Shown: positions 41,276 through 50,730 of the stretch, in pieces
Layout of the letters: each line of letters starts with the position of its first letter
How positions within the stretch are numbered: the first letter of the stretch is position 1
Source of the DNA: Alitta virens
Lineage: Eukaryota; Annelida; Polychaeta; Phyllodocida; Nereididae
Assembly: GCA_932294295.1 (NCBI GenBank)
Contig: OW028577.1
Location: forward strand, 8,638,001-8,702,000
Direction of reading: 5' to 3'
DNA: 64,000 nt
The notes under the pieces: generated by a model
What the model was told of the DNA's origin: nothing
Database searches by the model: none
The model's input: only the letters and a program-made list of their open reading frames with translations
Position numbers and translations under genes: made by a program

Positions 41276-41354
41276 CTGGTTCCTGTCGGTTTAATATTGC
41301 AAATTTCTGATGTAGTGTAGTACACATGGTACAGATAATCTCCCCTGTAACATA

Positions 41355-41700
41355 GGGTTACCGATGGCCAAATGACATGTTAACTCAAAGTCAGCCCAGT
41401 GTTGGTGTAATGTTGGCCCAGTGTTGGCCATACATCAGTGTGGCCCACTTATGGTCAACAGCAGGTAAGCTCCACTGTAGCATGTGAATATTGATGGCCA
41501 AATAACATGTTACCTTGAAGTCGGACCAGCATTGGCCTAATGTTGGCCCAATGTTGGTCCAACATTGAATTGGCCCATTTTCGGCTAATGCATATGTAGC
41601 AGGTTGGCCCACCATCAGATATAGACCCAGCCTAGGGAAAATTACATCAAAATCCAACCTGCACACTCTGCTGATGGCCTGCACACTCTGCTGTGGGCCT
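41355..41700. repeat. tandem duplication rich in GTTGGCCCA words
   Basis: Two diverged copies of a ~130-bp unit (GATGGCCAAATGACATGTTA at 41,362 and the related word at 41,493). Each carries several GTTGGCCCAGTGTTGGCC-like words. Confidence 0.6.
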
Positions 41701-41969
41701 ACCCACTCTCCTGTTGGCTTGCTGTAAAGACTTTCATGAAAAAGGTATCATCTGTTCCCATAAATTATTTGACCAGAATCTGTCCTTTCGTAAAGGCCCA
41801 GTAGCATTGACTATATTTACTGGAACAGTATTCCAGATCCCATCCGGCATATGATCTGAATCACCCCCAAATTTTATCAGCATTATCCACCTGCCCCCAA
41901 ATTTCATCCAGATCCATCTGTAACTTTTTGAGATATCCTGCTAAAAAACAAAGAAATAAATACATGAAT

Positions 41970-42440
41970 AAAGCCCCGTTCCCACATAGCCGAGTTTCTC
42001 GTAGTCAACTCGTAGTATTACGTAACACGCCTCTCGGGCCCAATTCGTACTAAACTCTGCGATTACTCCTCGCACTCGAGAGATGTTCGGCGAGAAACTC
42101 CTGTGACTCGTAGCGAACTCGTGAGATTTGGAGCCGATAGCCAAGTATGCCGCGCTGCACGGCACACTCGGCGGATTTTCCCGGAGTTTCAAAATCTTGG
42201 TCATGACTAGCCGAGTACCAGGAGTCACTCGGCGAGTAACTCCTCTAACTCGCCGAGTTACTCCTGGTACTCGGCGAGTTACTCGGCGAGTTACTCGGCG
42301 CTAATTTCACTCGTATTACACTCGGTGGGATGTTCAGGAGTGCGAGGAGTAACTCGGCGAGTTGTAGGAGTAACTCACCGAATTGTAGGAGTAACTCGCC
42401 GAGTAACTCGCCGAGTTCTACCTTTAGTACATGCATCATC
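41970..42440. repeat. foldback-like element made of GAGTTACTCGGCG words
   Basis: Opens with GCCCCGTTCCCACATAGCCG. Then ACTCGGCGAGTTACTC and its complement occur many times, in both orientations, between 42,215 and 42,420, so the strand can fold on itself repeatedly. Minus-strand ORFs here are repeat translation, not genes. Similar in style to 2,615-3,060. Confidence 0.6.
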
Positions 42441-42462
42441 AGCGTAGGGGGTCGTATATAAT

Positions 42463-42818
42463 TTAAAAGGCCGCTGCTCCTCTAATATCAGTCCGATTTT
42501 CGTCAAATAAAGATTGTTTTGTAGTATAATTCATAGTGACTCCATAGGTGTTTTCGGATTGAAAATAGACCAAATATTAAGCGAGATATTCGTCTGAGAA
42601 GGCAGCTAGGTTGGCGGAGGCAAACAGTGGTGCTCTCGCAGACGTCCGCGCCCGGACTGTATCAATGCAGGTAAGGCTGAGCGCTACTTTAAAAGGCTGC
42701 TGCTCCCCTAATATTAGTCCGATTTTCGTCAAATAAATATTGAATTATAGTCGAGTTCATACTTATTCCACACAGATTTTCAGATTGAAAATAGACCAAA
42801 TATATAGCGAGATATGTG
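42463..42818. repeat. direct duplication of ~125 bp, ~227 bp apart
   Basis: TAAAAGGC(C/T)GCTGCTCC..., AGTCCGATTTTCGTCAAATA and GAAAATAGACCAAATAT occur at about 42,463-42,593 and again at 42,690-42,815. The LINE poly(A) end abuts the end of the second copy. Confidence 0.75.
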
Positions 42819-43229
42819 TTTTTTTTTTGTTTTTTTTTTTTGGCTCAGATTAGAGTTTTTCCATTATTCAATAGGAGCTTCATTGTTGGTTTTCTTTAAT
42901 TCACAGGATCTTAGTTTCCCAACTCTTCTACCGTTTTTGTGTCCCCCATCAGTCGGGAGAGGAAATTCTCAACCCATTCGAGGCTGGACACTAGGGCAGT
43001 TGCTCTAAGTACTTACTCTATAGCTTCTTCATCGCCCCTTGGGTGTTTTGTTGTGCATCTTTAAATTTATGATAGTGCGATTTAGTTAGTAATTTTATAA
43101 GTATATAAGAATCACCCAAGGTTTTTGGTTTTTGCTCATTTAGTTTTTTATCTTTATTTTTACCATAATTGTATGTGAAAGATATTTTTGTGATGTTATA
43201 TCTTTTGTATGTATCTTTACCTTTTATCA

Positions 43230-43348
43230 GAGCACATTTTAATATGATTACTCTTTTTACCATGTCCAGAGTGCATTTTAGTATGTTCACTCGACAAAAA
43301 CCTTTTATTATTTTATTTACCTCAGAGTACATTTTATTATGTTTACTC
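43230..43348 (-). repeat. three imperfect-hairpin words in the LINE 3' region
   Basis: 24-bp words GAG(T/C)(A/G)CATTTTA.TATG.TTACTC-like at 43,230-43,253, 43,269-43,292 and 43,325-43,348. Each is close to an inverted repeat (GAGTACAT...ATGTTTACTC). A fourth copy is at 44,759-44,782 in the spacer between the RT and SGNH-NADAR ORFs, which ties the two ORFs to one element. Confidence 0.7.
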
Positions 43349-43414
43349 TGTATACTCGGGTACCTTTGGGTACCTTTTATTCCTTGTCCGGACTCTTATT
43401 GTTTATTGTTTATT

Positions 43415-44683
43415 CTAAAGGATTTCGGGAATCTTTCTTTTGATGTCTTCTCTAGTTGCTTTGTATCTGTCTTGGTTGTCCCAGAGAACTCTTATTTCCA
43501 TCAGGATTTGTCCCAGTTCATTTTGTCCTTGACCTTTCTTGCCTACAGCCCAAAATTCATCTATAGTGTCTTCCGACAAACTATGTACTTTGTTCTCCAG
43601 AAGGAAGTAACGGAAGGGCGTATCTTGATCCATTTTAGACATGAGGATATATTTCATGATGTCTCTTTTTATGGAATGCCAATGCTGTTGGTTGGTAATG
43701 CATATTCTTCGTGATGCTGATTTGGCCCCTCTTCCGGTTCTTTCCTTCTGGATCACTCTGCACATAGTTATATCGCCACTGTGGGCTGCCTTTGCATATT
43801 GATATGCAGATTCTGATGTTGTGAATTTCTTTCCAAAGATTGACAAATTGGTCTGGGTAAAATTTGAGACAATACTGTTTTCTCCTTTGAAAAAAATTGT
43901 TCTATTTTTTACTCTTAGGGCTGGTCTATAATTTAGGTTAGGTGGCAAGTTGATTATCCTCGTACTTACCCTGAATCTGGTCATGTAGGTGATAGTATCC
44001 CTTAGGTCCCTGTAGATGATGTTTAGTATTCCAATTGCCATCCTCTCTTTCCCACTGGTTGACAGGTGGAGGCCATCTTGCAGGAAGGCGTCTTCCACTA
44101 ATTTCCTTCCTTCCACTGTGTTGCATGTCTCAACTTTGTATGGGTTCTTGAAAAGAAACCCAGGGTGCCTTTGTGCTGCCTTTTTCAGCTCTATGTTTAT
44201 GTACTCTCTAGACTCTGTCCTGGAATTCTGTTTTGAGAGGTCCCACCCAGTATCCTGTGGTCTTATTCTGATGCCTAGGATTATGATGTAAGTGTAAGGA
44301 TAGTGTCTTCTCATGCCTATACACATAGTTTCCAAGTGGAACCTTATGTCGGTGGTGTTTTTACCGACATTATTTGTTCCTATTAATATTATTATGGCGT
44401 CTGGTACTCTATCTTCCTCTTCCGTTGCCTCGGGATCATGGCTGTACCTTCTTGCCAATTCCTCTATTTTTAAGCCAGAGGTTGCAATTGAGGTGGATCC
44501 AGAAACTGGCAGGTGTCTAACCATAGAGTCTCCTTCTATCATTATGTTTATTCCATTAAACATTTTGTTCATTTTTGCCAGTGTTGGGTTTTTTACTGTC
44601 ATGTTGTTTCTCCATTTGAAGACTGAGGTTCTACTTGCCCTGTTCTTATTCAGGTATTGGGGGCCCTTGCCAACTCGGTCCAT
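43415..44683 (-). CDS. SGNH hydrolase + NADAR (YbiA-like) fusion ORF of the LINE
   Basis: 422 aa, ATG at 44,683 just after an in-frame stop. Residues about 45-230 form an SGNH/GDSL esterase-like domain with block I EGDSMVRHL, block III-like GTNNVGK and the C-terminal DGLHLSTSGKERM (catalytic Asp-His pair). Residues about 255-405 form a NADAR domain: FFKGENSIVSNF, FTTSESAYQYAKA, DEFWAVGKKGQG and NELGQILMEIR are its signature blocks. NADAR proteins act on ADP-ribose-type substrates or as N-glycosidases. Esterase domains are known in ORF1 of CR1-type LINEs, where they precede the RT. Here the ORF is 3' of the RT stop, 133 bp away. All key residues look present, so it may be functional. Confidence 0.85.
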   Translation of the reverse strand: MDRVGKGPQYLNKNRASRTSVFKWRNNMTVKNPTLAKMNKMFNGINIMIEGDSMVRHLPVSGSTSIATSGLKIEELARRYSHDPEATEEEDRVPDAIIILIGTNNVGKNTTDIRFHLETMCIGMRRHYPYTYIIILGIRIRPQDTGWDLSKQNSRTESREYINIELKKAAQRHPGFLFKNPYKVETCNTVEGRKLVEDAFLQDGLHLSTSGKERMAIGILNIIYRDLRDTITYMTRFRVSTRIINLPPNLNYRPALRVKNRTIFFKGENSIVSNFTQTNLSIFGKKFTTSESAYQYAKAAHSGDITMCRVIQKERTGRGAKSASRRICITNQQHWHSIKRDIMKYILMSKMDQDTPFRYFLLENKVHSLSEDTIDEFWAVGKKGQGQNELGQILMEIRVLWDNQDRYKATREDIKRKIPEIL

Positions 44684-44816
44684 TCTTCTGGTGTTGTTGC
44701 TGCTTTATTAGATGGTAGCTCTGAGAAATGATCAAAAATATGGGAATAGTTGTATTTTGAGTACATTTTATTATGTTCACTCAAAACCACTGAAGAGATA
44801 CCTTTGGGGGACATTA

Positions 44817-45977
44817 CTATATTTTGGCTAGAGTTTTATTGAAGCAATGAAAGATGGTATTTCTATTGGGTGTACCCCATTTCCCCTTCCATGCTTTTGT
44901 TAATTTCATGATGGTATATATGTAGCTTAGAGCTATTCTATATTTTTTATCATGTCTTGCTGGCAAAGACAATGGAATGAATGTAATAACAACAAGTTGC
45001 ATTCAATCTTACCTTGCATTCAAAATAAAATACCTAGTAGGTTCAATACTCGCAAAGATCAAGGAATATATCACAGATGCCTCATAGGACATTCAAGACT
45101 TACACATTTACACCTTTTAGTCAATGAACCGGCACCGGTATGCCAGAGTTGTCGGTGCCCCCTAACAATCAAACATATTTTATTAGATTGCAACCACTTA
45201 CAACGCTTTAGAAGACCTTTGTTTCAAGCTAATACCTTACAACATCTCTTTACCAGATATCCAACCCAGACAATTATAGATTTTTTATATGCTTCTGGTT
45301 TCTACTACCAGATATAGTTAATCAATCTTAACCTAGAGAGCCTCTACATAGCCCACTCAGGTGCTGATGAGGCGTTAAACAATAACTCACACACACACAC
45401 ACAGCTATTCTATATTTATCATTAGGGTATTCTTCATAGAATAGTTTGTGGGGTTCCAAATTTAGTCCCCACTGCTGGCGTATGTGTCTATGAAGCGGTT
45501 GTATTCCCAAGCAATTTATAAAGGAATGATCCCGTGACTGTACGAAGGCGAAATCACGTAAGGGGCAGTTTTGTGATTTATTGAAGTATTTTATTTTGTT
45601 GAAATGGTCCGTAATCACTATGTGCATCTGGACCTTATATTTATTACTGAAGGGTCTATGGGCCCACCTACTCCATATTCCTTTCCAGTTAAGGGACTTT
45701 AATGTCGTTTCTATGGAGTACGGTTGGTATATCAATTTAACGTTCTCCATGTATATTTCTTTAAAGGCCACGGTTTGCCATGCAATGGATTTATCGCATG
45801 GTTTTCTATTGAGACTATTGTACGTGCTTCCAACAGTGGGGACCATCGGGCCTTGTCTGCATTGCTCACTTATCTTGAATTTATTTAGCAGGTTACCACT
45901 TAGCTGTTGAAATAATATTTTCCATGGATGCTCCTTTGTCGATAAATAATGGTGAAGCCACATGTAGTGCTGGGATC
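44817..45977 (-). pseudogene. LINE RT ORF, C-terminal part, split by a LINE insertion
   Basis: Encodes the region after the RT palm (WLHHYLSTKEHPWKILF, SLNWKGIWSRWAHRPFSNKY) in 45,977-45,418, then continues in 44,945-44,817 to the stop. The junction is at the 15-bp target duplication AGCTATTCTATATTT. The style (W-rich blocks, GGFNLPDF upstream) matches L1/Tx1-like elements. Confidence 0.75.
44931..45417 (+). mobile_element. 5'-truncated LINE (I/Jockey-like 3' end)
   Basis: Insert 44,946-45,402 with target duplications AGCTATTCTATATTT at 44,931-44,945 and 45,403-45,417. It encodes the last ~118 residues of an RT ORF: GHSRLTHLHLL and the zinc-knuckle CQSCRCPLTIKHILLDC. A short 3' UTR follows, then a (CA)n tail from 45,387. 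The ORF is open up to the truncation point, so the insertion is recent. Confidence 0.88.
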
Positions 45978-45983
45978 TACATT
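45978..45983. repeat. target-site duplication, left copy (TACATT)
   Basis: Identical to 63,579-63,584 on the far side of the Polinton; 6 bp is the length made by Polinton integrases. Confidence 0.95.
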
Positions 45984-46260
45984 AGTAGTTACCGGTACAG
46001 TATAAACCCCCTTCGCAGCGAATTATCACCAGGTTATCGTAAACCTCCGGAATATCGCCAGGCGGCGCTGTAAGTATTAAGATTTGGCACCAGGTGGAGC
46101 TGTAAGTATTAAGATTTGGCACCAGGTGGCGCTGAGGATTGATTATCTGGACACCAGGCAGAGCTATCGAAGTTTTGAGTATTGAGACACCAGGTGGAGC
46201 TATAGAAGTTTAAGATTGGTCACGTGGTGGAGCTGTGTAGTAAATATTTGGGGACTAGGT
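45984..46260 (+). repeat. Polinton left terminal inverted repeat
   Basis: The first ~115 bp match the right end almost base for base (one mismatch seen at 46,017). Inside, it becomes a ladder of ~32-bp units with the core CACCAGGTGGCGCTG and spacer AAGTATTAAGATTTGG. The left end has one unit more than the right. Confidence 0.95.
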
Positions 46261-46328
46261 AATCTGAGTAGTATTTGATTGCGAGGTGAAAGGGTAGCTC
46301 TTGATATAACTCTATAACCGTGATTGAC

Positions 46329-46778
46329 ATGTCTTATACAATAACATGGTGCGCGTATTCATATCCTGATTGTGAGGATTCTAAATGTTTAACATTGTTA
46401 TACAGATCGGAGAATGTCTTTGATACATTAAATGAATGTATAAGCGATTATTATCGCTCTGGTACACCAGCACTGTGTATGAAACGTTGTTCTGACTGGG
46501 TTGTTAAATTTTATGCTTTAGGTGACTGCAAAACTTCGCAAAAAGATACATATAATCTCACATGGGTTGCGTATAATATTGTACAGTGTTTAATGTGTGC
46601 TGAAGAACATTATATAGAGATAACGAGGAGCGATGAGTCTTACACAGACCTTATCACTTGTTTAAAGAACTATAATGATAACATAGATATTGATAAGTAT
46701 AATACTGCTTATAGAACCATAGTTAATGTTGAAGTTTGTAGAAGCGATCCTTACTATGAAACCCCCAGCCAACTGTAG
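46329..46778 (+). CDS. cysteine-rich unknown protein
   Basis: 149 aa from the first ATG; the frame is open nine bases further up through a GTG. Eleven cysteines, no signal peptide or membrane segment, and alternating hydrophobic pattern suggesting helices. I recognise no family. It is the leftmost gene, next to the terminal repeat and upstream of the integrase. It may be an early or accessory function, but nothing in the sequence proves it. Confidence 0.6.
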   Translation: MSYTITWCAYSYPDCEDSKCLTLLYRSENVFDTLNECISDYYRSGTPALCMKRCSDWVVKFYALGDCKTSQKDTYNLTWVAYNIVQCLMCAEEHYIEITRSDESYTDLITCLKNYNDNIDIDKYNTAYRTIVNVEVCRSDPYYETPSQL

Positions 46779-46990
46779 CTCACTCAAAACGATGCTTTAA
46801 AGGTTAGTATATACATCAATACAACAATTAATTTGTAGACACATGTATATATAATTGTAGACACATGTATATATACCAAGGTAACAATTGACATATATTT
46901 TTGTTTCAGAGAGGATGCTAACGTGTATATAAGATGGTATATGGGGAAAATGTATTATATATTGTATTAAATTACATGTTAATAAAACTA

Positions 46991-47060
46991 GTATTTAACA
47001 CATGACGTCAGATGTTACTTTGTGTTAGTGTTTAACACATGACGTCAGATGTTACTTTGT
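46991..47060 (+). promoter_or_regulatory. two CRE palindromes in a 38-bp direct repeat
   Basis: TTTAACACATGACGTCAGAT is repeated (46,994 and 47,031). Each copy holds TGACGTCA (47,003-47,010 and 47,040-47,047), the full CREB/ATF site. It lies ~150-200 bases before the integrase ATG. A second duplicated word (GTAGACACATGTATATATA) sits at 46,836-46,877. Confidence 0.65.
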
Positions 47061-47200
47061 TTTGTATGTATATATTTTGTTTTGAACAATAAACAGTCAT
47101 TTGAGAAAAATCATATGACGTGTGGTTAATACTACTTAATACATGTGTTAGGATATATATTACACATAATATATCAGTAAACTATTTTTTTTTTAGAAAC

Positions 47201-48331
47201 ATGGCTAAGTCGAAGGAAATCGATTTGTTTTTAAGAGGTGTTTACTACACATTAGGACAACCTAGCAGCTACTCGGGTTTGCGTAAGTTATGGAGCGAGA
47301 TAAAAAAGATACAGCTCAAACCACCAGGTATAACATTAAACTTAGTAAGTAAATGGTTGAAAGAGCAGACGACACATCTTATTCACAGTACACCTCAACG
47401 TTTATTCAAAACTGAGCATATAATAGTAGAACATATAGATGAGCAATGGGATAGCGATATTATTCAGTTAGACGATTTAGCAAGATATAATAAGGGTTAC
47501 AAATATATCTTAATATGTATAGATATTTTTTCGCGCTATACATGGGCAAGAGCTCTTAAATCAAAGAGGTCTGCAGATGTCGCTACAGTTTTTACAGATA
47601 TTGTTAATACTTCCAATAGACTATGCAAATCGTTACGCACGGACCAAGGTGGTGAATATACAGGAGCACCATTTCAAAAAATGCTAAAAGATAAAGGTAT
47701 TAATCATATAATTGCTTATGGACGTCACAAGGCATCATATAGCGAACGATTCAATCGTACATTAGAAAATAAACTTTTCAAGTATTTCTACGAACAACAA
47801 ACAGTAATGTACATAGACGTTTTAGACGATGTTATGAGAAGTTATAATAATACTGTTCACAGTTCTATCAATATGGCGCCTGCTGATGTCAATACAGAAA
47901 ATTCGCACGATGTATATGAACGAGTATATATACCTATTCTCAACAGATGGGCTAAAACACCAGTAAGGTTCACTCTAAATATAGGCAATATTGTGAGACT
48001 GAGTTTAGCTGTTAGACCTTTTTCACGAGGGTATCACGAGAAATGGACAGAAGAACTATTTACAGTTTACAATAGGATACCATCACACCCGCCTAGGTAT
48101 AAAGTACAAGATCTCAACGGTGATAAAATCAAAGGATCATTTTATACTGAAGAACTAATGGTAACGCCTGTACAGCAACTCGAAGATATAACGTATAAGA
48201 TCGATAGAGTTATAAGTACCAAAAAAGTTAAAGGAAGGAAACTCAGTTTGGTTAAATGGTATGGTTACTCTAACAAGTTTAATACGTATATACCTTCTAC
48301 ATCAGTAAGGAAGTATATAGGTAAAAAATAA
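47201..48331 (+). CDS. Polinton integrase with C-terminal chromodomain
   Basis: Retroviral-type DDE integrase that inserts the element and makes the 6-bp target duplication. 376 aa from the ATG at 47,201 (MAKSKEIDLFLRG). An in-frame ATG further up (47,120) is less likely because a strong acceptor (T10 then AG at 47,195-47,196) sits between, suggesting a 5'-UTR intron. The Polinton-type N-terminal helix region precedes WDSDIIQLDDLARY (first Asp), LRTDQGGEY (second Asp) and SERFNRTLEN (Glu). The C-terminus is a chromodomain (IDRVISTKKVKGRKLSLVKW, YGYSNKF). Its stop overlaps the next start by one base (TAATG). Confidence 0.95.
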   Translation: MAKSKEIDLFLRGVYYTLGQPSSYSGLRKLWSEIKKIQLKPPGITLNLVSKWLKEQTTHLIHSTPQRLFKTEHIIVEHIDEQWDSDIIQLDDLARYNKGYKYILICIDIFSRYTWARALKSKRSADVATVFTDIVNTSNRLCKSLRTDQGGEYTGAPFQKMLKDKGINHIIAYGRHKASYSERFNRTLENKLFKYFYEQQTVMYIDVLDDVMRSYNNTVHSSINMAPADVNTENSHDVYERVYIPILNRWAKTPVRFTLNIGNIVRLSLAVRPFSRGYHEKWTEELFTVYNRIPSHPPRYKVQDLNGDKIKGSFYTEELMVTPVQQLEDITYKIDRVISTKKVKGRKLSLVKWYGYSNKFNTYIPSTSVRKYIGKK

Positions 48332-48756
48332 TGTTTGTGTATATTTCATCAGATGTTGACAGCGGTAATTATTTTCATGGTAACTCCCCAACATCATTTA
48401 GAGTTAAATTACCCGGTAGGATAACTTTCTTACCTCAAGGTAAATGGGAGGTAGCTCTACTTGATATTGATCTACCTAGACCTCTTGATAAATATCATTC
48501 TATATATATTTCTATCAACTCATCCATATGTAAACCTAGTCCCTTTAATTCCAGTCTTTCGCCTATATTAAACAGAGTATATTTTAACCAGATTAGTAAG
48601 GGGGCACCAGTATACTTTGATAACCCTCGCTATATACAACTAGGTGTGGATAGTTTAGACATTATAGATATATATTTAACAGATAGTTCTGGAGTTTGTC
48701 CGTCATTCAAACAAGGTAAAGTTAACGGAACACTCCATTTCAGATTAGTAGAATAG
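48331..48756 (+). CDS. minor capsid (penton-like, single jelly-roll) protein
   Basis: 141 aa. The opening FVYISSDVDSGNYF, the SFRVKLPGRI stretch and the WEVALLDIDLP core are the hallmark of the Polinton PX/minor capsid protein, predicted to form capsid vertices. It starts inside the integrase stop and lies directly before the major capsid region, the usual neighbourhood. The rest is beta-rich and ends in a strand, as expected for a single jelly roll. Confidence 0.85.
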   Translation: MFVYISSDVDSGNYFHGNSPTSFRVKLPGRITFLPQGKWEVALLDIDLPRPLDKYHSIYISINSSICKPSPFNSSLSPILNRVYFNQISKGAPVYFDNPRYIQLGVDSLDIIDIYLTDSSGVCPSFKQGKVNGTLHFRLVE

Positions 48757-48792
48757 ATTAGTTAAAGGATAATTATATATAGCATAACAAGT

Positions 48793-49257
48793 ATGGCCGA
48801 TAAGTCGCAATATTACTCTCTTAGTAGAGGTGTAGATTACGATATTTTACTAAAACACTTCAAGAACCAGGCGGATGGTGTTATGACCCAGCATATTATT
48901 ACATCGCGTCAGGGTAACAACAATAGTTGTACTAAAGTACGCATGGGACGTATAATAATGGTCAATAAACCAAAAAAAGGCACTAAAACTGTACATGACA
49001 AAACGTTGGATAAAGTAGAAGTTATTGATCCTACAGAGGTACAACGTCTTAGAGCATTAAATGACATAGAGGTCGAAGTTGCAGATATAAATGTAGAACG
49101 TAAAATACAACCTGCTCACTCAATACTGAGCGGCGCTAGCAGTAAGACCTCAGGTAAAAGGCAATTCTCGCAAAAGAGCATCATAGAAAAAAGAAAGAAG
49201 CTGAAGAAAACTGTAGACAAGGTTATACAGAGAACTAAGGACGTTTTTGATGTTTGA
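48793..49257 (+). CDS. basic Polinton protein of unknown function
   Basis: 154 aa, lysine/arginine-rich, especially the last 40 residues (SIIEKRKKLKKTVDKVIQRTK). No membrane segment. It sits between minor and major capsid genes and stops 11 bases before the major capsid ATG. A virion core or DNA-condensing role is plausible by position and charge, not shown. Confidence 0.75.
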   Translation: MADKSQYYSLSRGVDYDILLKHFKNQADGVMTQHIITSRQGNNNSCTKVRMGRIIMVNKPKKGTKTVHDKTLDKVEVIDPTEVQRLRALNDIEVEVADINVERKIQPAHSILSGASSKTSGKRQFSQKSIIEKRKKLKKTVDKVIQRTKDVFDV

Positions 49258-49268
49258 GTAATTACAGG

Positions 49269-50696
49269 ATGACCCAAGAAGTGTTAGATGATGCATATAT
49301 AGGTTATTCGGAAGAATTAGCAATATTCCAGAAACCTATACAAAATGTAGGCATTAAGAATAATCATATAACAACTTTTTATCCTGTAAATGATTTTTCA
49401 ACTCAAGGCGTTATACAGTTTCAAATTAATAATAATAGTAGTAATTATTTAGATCTTCGCAGAACACGGCTTAATATTACGTGCAAAATTGTAAGACAAA
49501 ATGGAGTTAGTATAGAGCCTGTCACAGTAGCAAAAGATAGCAATAGTAGAGAGAAGAGAGCAAAAGATGAAGAAAGCACAGATGCTGCAGCTAGTACCTC
49601 AACCTCTGCTGACACGTCTACTAAACAGGCTACTGTTGGCGTAGTTAACAATTTTATGCATTCAATGTTTAGCCGTGTTGATGTAGCACTACAGAATAAA
49701 GTGCTGACACATTCTGATGAATCGTACCCATATCTAGCTTATTTCAAAGCTTTACTACATACCAACACAGAGATGAAAAATACTACTCTCCAAATGGGGA
49801 TGTTTTACAAGGATACACCTGGAGAGTTAGGAGATCCTAATTGGCAATTAGGAGATAACAAAGGGTTAACAAAAAGATCTAGTTTCTTTGCTAACTCCAA
49901 TGAGGTAGATATGTCAGGTAACTTGTACTGTGATATTTTAGAGATATACAAGTTCATACCAAATGGTGTTAATCTAGGTATCACATTATATCCTAGCACA
50001 CCTGAGTTCTGCTTAATGGCTCCTGAGTTGACAGCTGGTGGTTATAAAGTACAGATTACTAGAGCTTCCTTAAGTGTTTCAATGATCGAAGTAATACCCG
50101 AAATATTGGTATCTCATGCTGAAATAATGCATAACAAACAAGCTATTTTCCCATATATTAAAACAGAGGTTAAAAAATTCACACTGGGTAAAGGACAGTT
50201 TTCATGTACTGTTAATGATCCTTTTGCAGGACGAGTACCATGCGAGATGGTTTGCGGTTTAGTTACAGATGTTAGTAATCATGGCACTCTGTTTACAAAT
50301 CCGTTTATGTTTGAACACACTTCTCTCAATTTCATCCAAGTAACTGTAGATGGTCATGACCTAGGTCAAGGCCCCATCATACCTTCATATAACAAAACAC
50401 CCGAAACAAGCTCATACATAGATGCATACAAAACACTTTGCGGAATTGAGTATGGTGACCATTTTAATCCTCTTTCACGCGAAGAATATATGCAAGGTTA
50501 TACATTCTATAGATTTGTTGCTGATTCTCAATATATTTCTAGCAATGACGATATCCTGCCGTTAAAGCGCACAGGTAATTTACGCATCAGTCTAAGATTT
50601 GCTGCGGCTTTACCAGAACCCACAACACTTATTGTTTTTGCAAAGTTTCCAGCCACAGTTACTATTGATAAATACCGCGGTGTGACGGATGTATAG
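49269..50696 (+). CDS. major capsid protein (double jelly-roll)
   Basis: 475 aa from the first ATG (MTQEVLDDAYIGYSEELAIF); the frame is open 15 bases further up only through a TTG. Recognised from the Polinton PY family: the N-terminal FYPVNDFSTQGVIQFQINNN region, the LTAGGYKVQITRASL strand region and the YMQGYTFYRFVAD block before the final strand. A Ser/Thr/Ala-rich loop at about residues 85-120 is likely surface-exposed. The fold assignment is established for the family; here it is by similarity. Length is in the usual range. Confidence 0.9.
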   Translation: MTQEVLDDAYIGYSEELAIFQKPIQNVGIKNNHITTFYPVNDFSTQGVIQFQINNNSSNYLDLRRTRLNITCKIVRQNGVSIEPVTVAKDSNSREKRAKDEESTDAAASTSTSADTSTKQATVGVVNNFMHSMFSRVDVALQNKVLTHSDESYPYLAYFKALLHTNTEMKNTTLQMGMFYKDTPGELGDPNWQLGDNKGLTKRSSFFANSNEVDMSGNLYCDILEIYKFIPNGVNLGITLYPSTPEFCLMAPELTAGGYKVQITRASLSVSMIEVIPEILVSHAEIMHNKQAIFPYIKTEVKKFTLGKGQFSCTVNDPFAGRVPCEMVCGLVTDVSNHGTLFTNPFMFEHTSLNFIQVTVDGHDLGQGPIIPSYNKTPETSSYIDAYKTLCGIEYGDHFNPLSREEYMQGYTFYRFVADSQYISSNDDILPLKRTGNLRISLRFAAALPEPTTLIVFAKFPATVTIDKYRGVTDV

Positions 50697-50730
50697 TTAG
50701 TACACAAACATCAGTCATAACTGTTACATC

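Noticed and set aside
42245..42439. Leucine-rich minus-strand ORF (ELGELLLQLAELL type)
   Set aside because: Direct translation of the GAGTTACTCGGCG repeats.
43169..44711. Plus-strand ORFs opposite the LINE
   Set aside because: Shadows of the minus-strand SGNH-NADAR ORF; hydrophobic-rich with no domain.
49254..49268. Longer N-terminus for the major capsid protein
   Set aside because: It depends on a TTG start overlapping the previous stop; the first ATG is 49,269.
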